NCBI RefSeq assembly: GCF_019112545.1 | Contig: NW_025064893.1 | Span: forward strand, 980,878 to 1,044,877 | Length of the DNA: 64,000 nucleotides | Direction: 5' to 3' | Source: Guyanagaster necrorhizus | Lineage: Eukaryota > Basidiomycota > Agaricomycetes > Agaricales > Physalacriaceae | Shown here: piece by piece, positions 11,970 to 23,795 of the stretch | Position numbering within the stretch: position 1 is the first letter of the stretch | Layout: each line of letters opens with the position of its first letter | Translations under genes and position numbers: made by a program | Notes under the pieces: model-generated | Told to the model about the DNA's origin: nothing | What the model saw: the letters and a program-made list of their open reading frames with translations, nothing else | The model's database searches: none

Positions 11970-12186
11970 TGTTGGGATTTTGCTGGAAAGTTCTAGAAAG
12001 GGCAATCCGGCATCATGCCGAGAGTTGATGAGTAAGCTCGAGAGAAAGAGAAAGTTGTAGTAAATTCTAGATATAAGTCTGGAGAGTATAAATACAAGCT
12101 CTGTAGGAGCTGTAGAATAAGAAGTTCATTCTTTCTGGCCTTACCAGCCTGGAGTCTACCCTGTGCAACACTGAGGATTTCCAATA
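11970..12186 (+). mobile_element. solo LTR of a retrotransposon
   Basis: This 217-bp segment starts TGTTGGGATT and ends GGATTTCCAATA, imperfect inverted ends of the TGTTGG...CCAACA kind usual for Copia-type LTRs; the expected terminal CA reads TA, a single C-to-T change. It is flanked by a perfect 5-bp duplication, AATGC. A TATA-like TATAAATAC occurs inside, and AATAAA appears exactly at the right boundary. No second LTR, primer-binding site or reverse transcriptase is found on either side, so this is best read as a solo LTR left by recombination. Assignment to Copia rather than Gypsy is inference from the end sequence and duplication length. Confidence 0.62.
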
Positions 12187-12191
12187 AATGC
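12187..12191. repeat. target-site duplication, right copy (AATGC)
   Basis: Exact match to the five bases at 11965-11969 on the other side of the LTR. Confidence 0.6.
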
Positions 12192-13304
12192 CATGTGCAA
12201 GGATGCTCTATCTGCTGGACATAAGATACTATGATTCTTTTTTGTACATTATTATTGAGAAATCACTAGAACTTTGGTTATACCCTGACAACTTTTTGTG
12301 GCTCTACATGAGGAATAAGATTCATAGAAGGGCTAGGTGGTCACTGGTACTACATACATCTTTCAAAAATATCACCATTGTCATTCTCCTAGACACAACT
12401 GACTATAAGCACACCATTGCTTTGCTGGCTGTGCAAATTAAATGTGTCATGATGTATACTGGGACCCGCCCCTCAAGAAGGCTGGATTTAACTCCTGGAT
12501 CTACCAAAGTACTCCTCTCATTCTCAGACGGCAACTTCAGCTTTGTGATCTTCTGCAGAAGTCTCCAGCCGACGTTCCTTCACAATTACATCCCCCACGA
12601 TTTGAAGCACGAATCCTTCTCTCTATATCATCCAAGGACATTCTACCTTGCATGTATCCTTCACTATTTCCTTCCACTTGTTCCTTGGCATATACTTGTA
12701 GCCTCCCTTCCGCAACTCACGAAAATCAAAATCCTCCCGAATAGCTTTCCCTAGTCTGCCTAGCCGAGAAGACAGCCCCGAGACCGCCGCCCTTTGGAGT
12801 CTCGCGGGAGAGATTGACAGTTATGATCGTAGTCGACTTGGTATCCCAGGATAGTTTTGCTTAGGTCGCGAACCTTTCAGCCGGTGACGACGAATTCTGA
12901 CCGCTCCTTTTCTTATGAATAAGTATCGATACAAGTCATCTCGAACTATTGCCTTCCAGGATTCGAGATCAACTGCGCGTTTTCTGATTTCGGCCAGATC
13001 CATCTTTCCCTGAACGTAGTAGGCTCCGACGAATTCTTAGATACAGTGTTCACTGAAAGGTTTTGGATCTCTCGAAATATTATTGTGGGTGGACGAACCG
13101 TTACTAGATTATTTCTCCAATGGCTTGCATTCAAGTAACTTGTCAAATGCTTTTTCAGACTGGACTCTCTTGTAGCTATCCTAGGTGCGCGAGAATCATT
13201 TCTCGCTGTCAATTCTACGTTTGTTGATGGATTCCATCACTGTTTTGGAAGGGCGACGGCTTTCCATCCATAATCTACTACCCATATTCCTTTGAAAACG
13301 ATAT
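12192..13304. other. intergenic, no supported gene
   Basis: A 188-codon open frame starts inside the LTR boundary at 12188, but its composition is AT-driven and a second frame (12442-12744) is equally open. Neither has splice structure or a motif. The minus strand of 12820-13212 has two short open frames without recognisable features. Confidence 0.4.
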
Positions 13305-13643
13305 TTAATCCTGATTCCTACTGAAAATACCTGCGTTCATTTCATTCTTGAAAGCATACTGACGCCTCCCAACCAACCTCCAGCGTGTTCCATCTGATTT
13401 TGTCCTTGAAGTTTTCATTTTATTCTCCACTGATGAATGCGAACATCCTCGATAGCAATAAAGAGCCTTGCCATTTGTATGTAGCACCTGGAGAACAATC
13501 TCCACCACGTCTCTGATTCCATTGTTTACAGTAAACTTCCGGGGCAACTTCGTGGTCGACTTTTCCAATTCGTGTTCATTGCCGATCTCCGCTGTGCATA
13601 CGAATAGAATCAATACGAGAAGCAAGGGTCTATACGTTATCAT
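13305..13643 (-). CDS. possible small secreted protein
   Basis: Open frame of 112 residues. Its first residues (MITYRPLLLVLILFVCTAEI) have the form of a signal peptide: short basic N-region, a hydrophobic core of about 11 residues, and a possible cleavage after CTA. The remainder is polar and basic with three cysteines, two of them close together (YCYRGCSH). No homologous family is recognised and no introns were resolved, so this may be a chance frame. If real, it would enter the secretory pathway. Confidence 0.3.
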   Translation of the reverse strand: MITYRPLLLVLILFVCTAEIGNEHELEKSTTKLPRKFTVNNGIRDVVEIVLQVLHTNGKALYCYRGCSHSSVENKMKTSRTKSDGTRWRLVGRRQYAFKNEMNAGIFSRNQD

Positions 13644-14105
13644 TCTAATATCCGGTGCTGTTTAGCCCATATTGGCGTGTCTTGGATGTATACATTCGAA
13701 TACTGTGTCAGAATTGAGAGGTTGTACTCAAACCAAGTAAGTAGCAAAAATGTGTCACGTCTGGGGTAAACGCGCGATGTAAGCTAACTAAGAAAGATAC
13801 TAGCTTATATACTGCCAAACCCCTGCGGAAATGAATGAACACGTAAGTAAATCCATTCGAGAACCCAACGGTGACTGACTGTTAATGCTATGGGAAGATC
13901 GAAACCTACCAAGCGCGACGCCATGAGCCATCTAAAAAAGTATCGAGATTTTAGCGATATTATTCATTTTGTTTCAAGACAGACGCAAGATGAAATTTCG
14001 GTACTCATTCGAAATATCAAAACAAATAGGCTACTAAAACGCTTAAATGATAATTTGAAATTTTCGGCTAAAGCTTCCACCAGATAAATGTCAGCGTCAC
14101 TACGT
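13644..14105. other. intergenic, one short AT-rich open frame
   Basis: A 65-codon frame at 13890-14087 (+) encodes a basic, Lys/Arg/Asn-rich peptide whose base composition is more AT-rich than its neighbours. There is no domain or splice support, so I do not call it a gene. Confidence 0.35.
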
Positions 14106-14872
14106 CTAGATAGAGGTACATGTGCAGAGCAACTGGGTCGTGGAGCTGTCAGTGCTCGTGCTGTTCCCTCCGTCAAAGCCGGTATCAGTGCCGTTCATCC
14201 CAGAGGAAGACGAAACTCCGTTAACACCAATAGCAGTGGCGTTGGGGTTTACGACGCCTCCAGCTTCAGTAAGGTAACCGCCAGGAGAAGACTCGTAGCT
14301 GGCTGTAAGGTCTACACCGACTGTGCCCCAACTGAGCGACGAGCATCAGTATGAGGGAAAGGGAAGAAGACGATACACACGCACAAAAGGAGACCGTCCG
14401 AGAGGCCATCACCGAGATAGACGTACTCCAAGGTCGGGTCGACACCGGTTCCACTGTCAGGCTCGACACCCGCAGTGAACACGCGATCATCTTCGTTTTC
14501 CGTGATGGCAATGGTGTTGGTAACATAAGGAGAGGTCGCCTCGACGGCGGTGATGAGGTCTTGGTCGAAGAACACTTGGCCTGTGGGTGGTATCAGCGAC
14601 TGAACTAAAGATGACGCGGCCTCATAAGGCTTACCGATGTATTGTTGGCCGTCGGAAGAGAATGTGCCGTTATCGAAGATCGTTCCATTTTCATGGACGA
14701 TCATATGAAAATGAGTCGCACGGTTAGAGTAGTGCCCTTAAACAGCCGTCAGTCCGTGAAAAAATGTAGTATATAGAAAATAGAGGTACCAGGGAAGATG
14801 GTTTCGAACTGAGCATATCCCTCATCATTTATCGGCTGGATGGCACGCAAGAATGTCGTGTTCTAACACCGT
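14106..14872 (-). pseudogene. intradiol ring-cleavage dioxygenase, N-terminal half missing
   Basis: C-terminal half of a fungal intradiol dioxygenase (protocatechuate/catechol dioxygenase-like family, which opens aromatic rings between the hydroxyls using non-haem Fe(III)). Read on the minus strand, exons give NTTFLRAIQPINDEGYAQFE, then TIFPG, an intron, RATHFHMIVHENGT with the two iron-binding histidines, an intron, GQVFFDQDLITAVEATSPY, and DPTLEYVYLGDGLSDGLL. After another intron comes WGTVGVDLTASYE and a Ser/Thr/Gly-rich tail ending in TAG at 14106-14108. These exons show no internal stop. Upstream of 14872 the region that should encode the signal peptide, the EGPYY motif and the DVWHCN/YSG part carrying the tyrosine ligands cannot be found for over 800 bases. 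The remnant therefore lacks half the active site and is probably non-functional. Confidence 0.8.
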
Positions 14873-15732
14873 CCGGTAGACGTGGATGGGATTTCGCTCA
14901 TTGACGATGATGCAGACCCGAATATCGCTTCATCTATATTCAAGCTCTCGAGACGACATCCCGACCGACGGAGGAAAAGGATGACGCGTTCTGCAACGGA
15001 CAATGATTTTAATAATAGAATCCCAGATAGGGTCAAATGTTCGAGCAGTAGCGCGGTTACGTGGCTGAGGATATCTAAATGATTTACAAAGAGGTGGACA
15101 GAGCTAACCACCGGCACACATCAATCGAGAGCGGAACTGTGTCAGAGGTATGACAGATTTCGAGCAGGTAGCTGGGAAAGGAACTGTATATCTTCCGGAC
15201 CAGTGACCAGTGATACGCCCAGAATAATGAGTTGTCCCAGGCGGTAACCTGCTTGCCATAGCTGCGGTGCATTCAAGCGCCCGCCTGAACGATAATCAGA
15301 GTCGTAGTCATCGAAGACATACAAAAACCACATTCGTTCTAGCTGGGCAATTTCGGGTTTTTGATCAAGGTATGGTCAGAGTCGATAGTAATAGCCGTGA
15401 CCCGCGTAAAATTTGCGAGACGAAGCTGTCGGAGCTATAAATGTCGGTAAATATTTTGTAGCTGTGGCTCGAGAGGAATGAGATTGACAACTCCACAGCT
15501 ATGGTGGGTGAAGCACGACGTGGAGTTGAGAGTCGAAGTAATAACTTTGAATGACGGTCGAGAGATGCACGTGAACAGGACGACTTCTTATTCTCGTGAA
15601 CGTAAAGTATTGTTCATCAACATCTACAAGTCTGTTTTCACTTTTTGGAATAAGTTTCAGGTATAGAGAGGCTTGATACTTCTGGCATGACATGCCTGGG
15701 CGTGATCTACGGTCTCATGCAGGATCATACGG
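14873..15732. other. intergenic; expected 5' half of the dioxygenase absent
   Basis: Checked on the minus strand for the missing dioxygenase exons and on both strands for other genes. No family motif or consistent exon chain was seen. Confidence 0.45.
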
Positions 15733-17939
15733 ATGAACGACGATAAACACTCTTTTATTAGCCTAAAAGCCAAAGTGCCACGACACCGCTATCTGCTTCC
15801 TAAACTGTTCGGGATTCTGCAACGACGTTTCAGGGAATGTCCGATAGACCTTATTCCGTTTGACACAGAGATACAGGATCTCTATGAAACGTTCTTCAGA
15901 GGTCTACGGGAACTTCTTCAGGCCCCCAAGAACGAGATCCTAAATCCTAATGGCAACGGCGACTTGTTCAGAAGTCTGTGGTATACCATAACGGAATGGA
16001 GCACGCAGCTTGCGGTCGTTCTAGCACGATGCGACTCTGAGTGTCTCGACGAGTCCGCCATTTGGGTCGTCTTGGAGGAGCTCATCTATTGTCTCCTCCG
16101 CGCCGACGAAAAGTATTCTCGTGAAATAACATGTGGGCCATACATCCTCCATCACCCCGCTTCTGTACATCAAAGCGATCCAAAATTACCGCCCGCTACT
16201 TCACCTCGAATTTCTCCCTTGAAAAGCCCCTCCTGCGCTTTTTTCAAAGTGTCGCGAATACACCGCATCGACAGGATATGCGCCATTCCCCGGCCACAGC
16301 TCATAGTCTCATGATGTCATGTTTCCGGCACATCATCACACGCGTCCAGGATCCTACCATCTCTTTTGATGCGCGCCTCCGTGTTCACACCTTTGTCTGC
16401 ATTGTTTCCTTGTCATCAGACAGATATAACCGGATATTTCTTGCCAATAGAGCGCTCTACTGGCTGTCCCTTAGCATTACGCGTTTTCCTTCCCTTCCTA
16501 ACTGCCAGCCCAACCAGATACGGGCCGATGCTCGCACCGGCCATGACTTCCTCGCCGAACGCTTAGGCCAATCTGGACCTGAGTATATGGCTGAGGCACT
16601 CGATGCGGACATTCTAAGTACATTTGCTTCGCTCGTCCGATGCGCTCATGCACATCATAAACTGGCTTCACATGGGGCTTGTCTTTCGGTGCGTGGAGCG
16701 TAGAGTTCGCAGAGCCCTGGATAAGATCGAGCGGGATAAAGCCGACTCTGTTTTGAGATCGGGAAAGACTAGAGAAGCGTGGATGGCTATGAAAGCGACC
16801 GCAAAGCACATGCATGCACATCTTTTAAGAATTACTATCACACTCAGGCCTTGGATAACGACCAGGAATTGGAGTGTAATAACGGCCCAGGTTCGTTTTC
16901 GATACTTTGCTGTTCTCGCATGACTCACAGTAACCTGGTTGACATAACAGTGGACCAGTCCCAATGTAGGACGATGCCCCAAACGGTGCACCGGTTACTG
17001 GATTAGACTGTTCTGCTCTCGCGTGTGCCAAACGGCTGGTTGGAGAGCACATCGTCAACAAGGCCATGATTTTGGCACAGCGACGGAAAGGCGCTAACAC
17101 CATGCTGTACTTACTTCCATTCTCGACTGATCATATTTTCCCCGAATCAGACGGCGTGTCCGGACCGATGGGCGAACACGATTCCGACAATGTGCTCTCG
17201 AGGATCTTATGTTGGATTAGCAAGCAGGAACTCCGTCGTATCCTGCCGGCGGAGCTCGATACCCCTTTATGTCGGGATGGACTATATATATTGAATACGG
17301 TCCGTCGAGCACCCTCACCGCGTTTCTGCTTATCGCTACGCTGTGTGAGGTCTACATTATAGCTAACAGTGTACTCTATTAGGTGCTACGAACGCGCGTC
17401 ACTTTCTTAGATCTTAAAGCCAATGCACGCCATGTGCGCGATCTCAAGCGGGAATACTTGCGAGAGGATGCATCCGAACCACCCCCTTGAGGCGTCTGGT
17501 GGTCGTTTGCGACTCTGCGCGATTGCCAATGACTATTACTATAGTATCACACGAAGACATAGAGGAAGTAGCGGCCAGTCCTGAGCCTCTAGCGGATGCG
17601 GATGAAGGGAAAAGCACAGATATTACGCATCATTACCCCCTTAGAAAGGCGGGCCTGCCTGCGGGCATGATGCTCAATGTTAATTATACTGACGAGTACC
17701 GCGCTTGGATGACCATCTTGTCATGCGTGGTCTATGAAACCGATTCGGTTCGGAATAGCTTTGGAAAAGTGGCTGCAGACATCTCTTTTCGCAATCCTCT
17801 CTTGGCTCATGGGAGGTGGAGAAGTTTTTGGCCAAATGGTTCAGAACTTGGTTCAGGCTCATGTAAATTAAAATACATATGCAGGATGAGTAGGATGGAA
17901 CGTGTGGAACAGATTACGACTCGTGATAGACATCGATAG
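15733..17939 (+). pseudogene. MYND-type zinc-finger protein with several frameshifts
   Basis: A member of a large Agaricomycete family that combines an all-helical N-terminal region with a MYND finger; function unknown. Exon 1 (15733-16164, 144 codons) joins cleanly by a 62-nt intron to exon 2 at 16227, which reads LLRFFQSVANTPHRQDM and on. Near 16620 the frame must slip by one base to continue into LVFRCVERRVRRALDKIERD. Around 16810 and again before the finger the best-matching frame changes once more. The finger (GRCPKRC, LFCSRVCQTAGWRAH) follows an intron ending at 16950. Beyond it, the path to MILAQRRKG (17066) and across the CCCCC run near 17486 again needs one-base shifts. Either the gene is decaying or this assembly has indels; the compensating shifts leave most of the family sequence recognisable. 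The C-terminal part carries an acidic segment (SHEDIEEVAA) and ends by about 17939. Confidence 0.62.
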
Positions 17940-18919
17940 CAGCACTGGGAATAAGTTTTTGAGCCTTTTGTTTTGTTTTTGTTTTTTTTCAAAGAAAACA
18001 TTGTCATGGATATATGATCACGGCATTGTTTGTATTCGCGTCCTTCAGATAGACAGACCTCTTGAATGATACGGTAGGGTCAACGATCCTTCGCAATAAC
18101 CAAAGACACTTCTTCTGCTGATTATCCATTTCAACACTCGACGGTCGCAATGGTCCCCTGTGAAGGACCCAGAGGAGTATACCATATACCTGTCGGCACG
18201 AACATTATGATGATGTGAAGATCGAAGCAGTGACAAGTGTCATCTTGTTCGGGAAGAGAATTCATAACGAAAACAAAAACAGTCGGTCATGCGGGAAGAT
18301 CTAGCAATCTTTGAGGACGATCGCCCCCACCGATTGGCGTCCTACCAACTGAGCCCGTCATTTGACTGCTTTCAAATCCGCATCACTCGAAATAGTAAAC
18401 ATGGAAAGAAAACTCCGGGCGCTGGATCCAGGTTGTGCTTCCTCCCCAAACGTCCGGAGAGTGGGATTGCGAAGCCTCTACACAAGAACCCCACTACGAA
18501 ATTTAGATTCGGTCGGTTCCTGTATTAAATTTGATTCGCATTATTGTCCTCTGCGATAGTAATGAATTGGAACAAATCAGGTCAGATTATGCCTTACATC
18601 ATATGAATACTCGCCTTACATCAAACGCTCTGCATCTTGATCGTTCATAACCCATGCTTTACTTAGCTGATCCATCCAGAAAAAACGGAAAACATATCTA
18701 GGGTAAAAAAAACAAAATCGAAAGCATGTCGGGATTGAAGCTAAGGGACGAGAAAAGAAGGACCATCCCGAAGGTTTGGAATCGTGCAAGCAGGCAGGAA
18801 TGCTTTTTGGTCAGGAGCCCAGCCTAGCAACAACAAACTCCGCTGTAGACAAAACTGATCATCTAGGTTCAACGAAAACACCGAGCAGATGGGGAGAAAT
18901 GATCTACGGTAGAGGGGGA
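17940..18919. other. intergenic
   Basis: No exon chain found. Small open frames at 18289-18559 share the same DNA in two frames and show no motif. Confidence 0.4.
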
Positions 18920-21900
18920 CTAATGCCTCGCCATCGCCCGCGCCGCGACATTATCAGCTGTCGGCAGCATCCCATGCCCGTGCCCATGTGAATCACGCCT
19001 CCCAGTCAACACATGCCCATGATTCTTCGCACAGATCATATCAAGTTCCTCCAATAATGTTTGATGTCGATAAGACAGCCGGATATTGGGCACATTCGTC
19101 TACGCGTATGTATGTTACTAAACATGAGGAAATACCAGGCCACGGACGACGAACCTTATTGATATCATTCCCAGACGCGCCAGGAAGGTACCACTCGGTT
19201 CCTATCCAGTGCCGTTTGAGCTCCATTTCGAACCCGCTTTGGATGACCGAGTTGCGCGCGAGCTCGGCCAGCGAGCTTTGGGGGAGCTTGTAGATCTGAC
19301 GCGAGATGAGATGAGATGAGATGAGAAGGCAGCATAAAAGAGAGAAGAGCAAACGCACATGAGCAGCAACACTATACTCCTCCAGCAGAGGTTCCTATAC
19401 CAAAATTCAATCAACGCCGCCAAAAAATCCTGATACGCTCACTAACTTTGGTAAAATGAAACTGCAGCGGATCATCCGTGCTCAAGCTGACATTCAGCCC
19501 AGTCTTGAAGAAATCTGGAAGGGGATTCCTCTCGTATGTCAAAAACAATGCGTTATTACTCAGCGGGCTCATCGCTATCCCGATCTGCTTGAGGTAGAAC
19601 AGGTACTGCAATGCTGGGACTTTACGGAGCAAGATACCATGTGAGATCGAGTGTGAGGTAAGGAAGGCGGAGGTCAGGTGGTCCGTATCGCCTGCCTCGC
19701 CACAATGAGGTCGGAACACGAAGGTATCTACGTGGGATAAGGGGGAGAGGAAGAAGGAAGGGAAAGGAAAACCTACTGAATCCGCGTAGCCTCCGCCAGT
19801 TATTTAGACTTGCCATATTCGCGAACATGTAATATACCCTGGCAGGAAAAGATATAAGGCTAACTAATCCAGAGATGAATTCTCTTACCAGTATGAATAA
19901 GGCGGCGATTGATTGGTATCCCAGACCCGCGGGTAGGGGAATTTTTTGTATATCCTTCTCTCAGCCTTGGATTCATCATCGACGGTATCGAAGCCGACTA
20001 CGCGTTGCAAGAAAACGTGCAGCTCTGGGTGAGTCGTCGGGTCTTTGGTCACCTCAAACAATGGCCTGAACACATCTGGCGAATTGTGAGTATGCAGAAG
20101 GCAAGGAGAAGAATCCAGCAAAGACGTACTGATAACGATATCCTCAAACGTCTTGATAGATCCATTCGCTTTGTACACGTCATACAGCCGCGGAACCTGG
20201 ATGAGCCATCGGACGTTGTGCGAGTAGAGCTTATTGTTGACGATCCACTTGGCAATCTTGTCCCATTCGTTCGCGGATCGTCCGTAGATGCTGAGTCGCC
20301 ATTCACAGTTCTAATTTCCCCATCTTTCAGCAAGGTACGTCGACGAATGGAGAGGTACCCATACCTGGTACTTGCTCTGCTCCAAATCGTTCATGACCTC
20401 TAAAGCAGCATGAGCATTTTCAAACGTAAAAGACACCTAAGCGAACCTTTGGTGATCTCCGCCAAATACCTCCCTTCGATGAAGTTATCTGTCTTCAAAA
20501 AGATCTCCCTCAGCCTTGACTCTCCGATCGGGTTATATTTTAGATTGAATTTGTCAAATCTATGGAAGGTATCCTGGTGCGCATGCATATCCAACGTGTC
20601 GATGGATAGATCATAAGCCGTCAATTTGAGCGACTGGAACACCTGCTCGAGCGTCAATTCAGCGCCATCGCGGAATATTACAACATCCTATAAACGATGA
20701 GCTAAAGAGAAAAACAGAAAGAATCTCTTGTCAAACCTGGGGGCTGCGCTTCATCTTTGCTTTAATAAACCGCAGTAGGTGCTTCTGGTTCATGCTGCTT
20801 GAATGATGCACGTGGGTGTCGACTTTACGAAGGTTGTAGAAATCTCTTGTAAAGATAATAATATGAGTTCGTACAAACACAAGTTGAACGTTCGAATACC
20901 TGTGAGGAACGCGCTGAATGAATAAACGAAGCACTTAATCCCTACCAAAAAGAAGAATGAGGCATAGATACCTTCATATCAGCCAACTCCTGGAACTCAT
21001 TCAAGAGACTATACATCGTAAATTTGCTCGTCAAATACTTAAGCCTCCGAAACGCAAAACTCTTTGTTGGGCCATCCGAAATGACGCCCAGGATATAGTC
21101 CAGATCCACGAAATACTCGCGAATACTGGGTATGTCGAACGCGGGCGTCGCTAAGAGCTTGTCAGCACGATGATACATGCGAATAGTGTACGAACACACT
21201 TTGACCAGGCTCGTACACCTGGAACACGCCCTTGTCATCGATCTTAAAGTCCCAGTTGTGATCCCCGGGAATTTCGCACTCCTCGAACCTAAACTCCTTC
21301 CCACTTCCACCGTACTTCCCGTCGATACTCACCGCCTCCTTGTCGTCCGTCCAGTGCCAATGAGGTGGCGGCGGACTTGGGTACACTCTCCACGGCTTCG
21401 TCTGCTTAGCGCCGCTTGGACTTGGACCAGAAGGTAGCCCCGCATCCGGCTTCGCCCCATTCACATCTGCAAACTCGTCATCCAGCCCTTGAAAATGCCC
21501 GTCATAGTCTTTGGGATTGTCCCCCAGCCTCTGGCAGGACTTGCGGGTGTATTTATCGCGGAGATCGAGGCAACGTTGGAATGACTGGAACAGGTGAGCC
21601 AGCTCGGAAGAAAGGACCGTCTCTGAGGGAAAGGTTGTCAGCGTCCGTTGGCCGATGTCCAGCGCATTCACCCACGATGTCCTTCCATCGTGGACTTGGC
21701 CGCTTCCTCCACTTGCTCCTCGATTTCCTCCACAAATGGGCTCGGGACACGTGCATCTACAGCTACGCCATGCCCCAACATGCTCCCTGCAAATGACGCT
21801 GCTCCATCCGAGCGCGCGTCCGAGCCACGTCGATGTGCCCACATTTTCTCCTCAATCTGTCATCATCTACTTCAATGCGCGACATGATAACAATGTATGC

Positions 21901-22042
21901 GACACCTTACATGCTGGAACGTTCGCTCCTCGGGATATCCATAGAAAGCATCTCGAGATTCAGGAATCTGGGGCGGCGGGGTCGTTGTGGGCTTGGCTGG
22001 CGGGGTGATGCCATCGATTTCAGGCACGGGTATCGCAGTCAT
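18920..22042 (-). CDS. AMD1: AMP deaminase
   Basis: Converts AMP to IMP plus ammonia in the purine nucleotide cycle; cytosolic, zinc-dependent. The start is the ATG at 22040-22042 ([11 protein letters not shown]); the stop is TAG at 18920-18922. More than ten exons are joined by short introns. After an N-terminal extension with an acidic helix ([14 protein letters not shown]), the family core begins at [12 protein letters not shown] and proceeds through [22 protein letters not shown] and [14 protein letters not shown]. It continues through the zinc-ligand motif [20 protein letters not shown], then [41 protein letters not shown], the [11 protein letters not shown] aspartate motif and EYSVAA, and ends with [14 protein letters not shown]. 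All family landmarks I know are present and in order, so the gene appears intact. An intron near 19304-19326 contains a GATGA microsatellite. The C-terminal tail has alternating His and Gly (HGHGHGM). Confidence 0.93.
19304..19326. repeat. (GATGA)n microsatellite in an AMP deaminase intron
   Basis: Several perfect copies of the 5-mer gatga in a row within the intron that follows the AEYSVAA-type exon. Because it is intronic, copy-number change would not alter the protein. Confidence 0.7.
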
Positions 22043-23188
22043 TTTATTTTTGTTCTTTGGGATACTAGCACACGTAGAAACAGGCGGGTAAGCACTGAGG
22101 TGGAAACGAGACAGCAAGGACAAAACAAGACAAGAATAAAATTTGAATGCGCGTGTTATCGGTGTGCTGGTCAGGTGATGCAGATCCGCGGAAAGTGCCG
22201 CTGCTGTCCTTCCAATCAGGGTCAGCTTTCGTACAAAGTGTGCTCTATCAGTCTTCATGAGGACTGACTCCAGCAGTTTCTGATGGTTTGTGCTAATCCA
22301 AGTAACATCATCCTGCGACCTCCTAGTACAGCTCGAGTCTAGGTCTCTTACTTTACCACAGACATTCATGCGGGCACCGGTAATTATCATTCATCCCCGA
22401 AATCTTGACATAACCTACGGCTCTATATCTTTTCACCGGACCGATTTCCCCCTTTTGCCCGCCTAGATGAACGTGGCATTGAATCTACGGTAAATAAATC
22501 TGAACGTCGGCCGGTTAGTTACAGCGCGGCCCGGGATCCTGACTGAAAGTTCCACCTGAACTCCAACTGGTCTGCTTTCCTTCATGGATGTGCGACACTG
22601 TCACGAAGGCCCGTACAGACGGCCCGGGGTGTATCCAAGCTGTCTCTTGTTGCATCACCTCGAGGCCTGTCTACTCTAGCGACGAAGCTTCACAATAGAC
22701 TGTTATGTTCTAATGACTTATCGACCAAGTACGTGTACATATCACTCTCTACGGAAGCTGATGATACACTGAGCCGATAGTCGAATAAGGGCGAGCCCCA
22801 TGTATGGTCAAGGAGGGCCCGTAGACTGGAGCCTTTCAAGTACCGTGAGACGCACGCCCGCGTACCGGAGGTAGAAGACTGCTACGGTCAGTATCATTCA
22901 TTCATTCATGACACCATATCGATATTGACGATCACATCAATACACGAAGAAAATCCTCGGGAAATACCGCAGTCGAACTGGAACAGGGCCCTGTGAAAGA
23001 TAAGGAACCTGTGCACTAAAGGCCTCTAAGAATGACATCGACTGTTGCAGCTGGGGATCAAAGCGACACCGTACTTGTGAGTTGCAATGCATTAGGAGAA
23101 CAGCACCGCCGTAGCATCTACCATCCTGGTCCTTGACAAAACACCTGAATCGAAGAGGTAAGGTTCAACGAGATAGGGTTTGGGATCA
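22043..23188. other. intergenic
   Basis: Upstream region of AMP deaminase and 1.1 kb without a supported gene on either strand. A short cattcattcattcatg tract lies near 22895. Confidence 0.4.
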
Positions 23189-23325
23189 CGTTGAGTCGAG
23201 TTTAAACTCTAACCTTGTAAGAGTACGTAGTGGATTGTGTTCTTACTACTGTGTGAGAAAGTGAAAAAAGCGCTGCGAATTATATTATAACGAGACAGGA
23301 AGTTTCAGGCAAGTCTCATTGCGAC
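23189..23325 (+). repeat. diverged dispersed repeat, copy 1 (inverted relative to copy 2)
   Basis: About 137 bp match, in opposite orientation, the segment at 28374-28497. The strongest blocks are gagtcgagtttaaactctaac (containing the 12-bp palindrome GAGTTTAAACTC) at one end and aacgagacaggaagtttc followed by caagtc and gcgac at the other, with a diverged middle. No coding capacity is seen. It is probably a remnant of a short interspersed or LTR-derived element. Confidence 0.6.
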
Positions 23326-23795
23326 AAAATGATGACCAGATGCGCGATTATTCCATTGCAAGTCTCCGCCGTCGCGCATAAGAACCAGGATGGAGATGGC
23401 CACACCGTGAGCCATGGAAGAACTGATCGAATTATATCTCTCGTAATGATTACAGGAAGAATGAATGTCAACCAGAAGGCAGTCGGGTCACAGGGTTACT
23501 TGTCAGAGCAGTCTTTCTGGCTGATGAACTAGACTATTTACCAAAGACTGATATCCCGCTAGTCTGAGATGAGCAGCTACACAGTCTAGTCTCTGGCGAG
23601 GAGGATATATAATGTCACGGCAGTCCAAACCTATCGCCTGGAAATCGAGGAGGATTGAAGATGCATTCGAAGTGTGTATTGTACTGTACAGATGATTTAC
23701 CGTTGCATAATGAGGGAGTTATTAACAATCTTCCCATCCGTTTATGATCTTCAATATCGGCTCTGCAACGAGACAAGGCTGCACACCATGTCATC

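Noticed and set aside
12188..12754. 188-codon open frame beginning at the LTR edge
   Set aside because: It starts inside the target duplication, overlaps another equally open frame, and has no domain, splice structure or upstream promoter logic.
21162..21842. 226-codon frame taken as one exon of AMP deaminase
   Set aside because: Its first part is out of frame; a 50-nt-class intron with a GTGGGT donor gives the acidic [14 protein letters not shown] helix and then the conserved [12 protein letters not shown] start.
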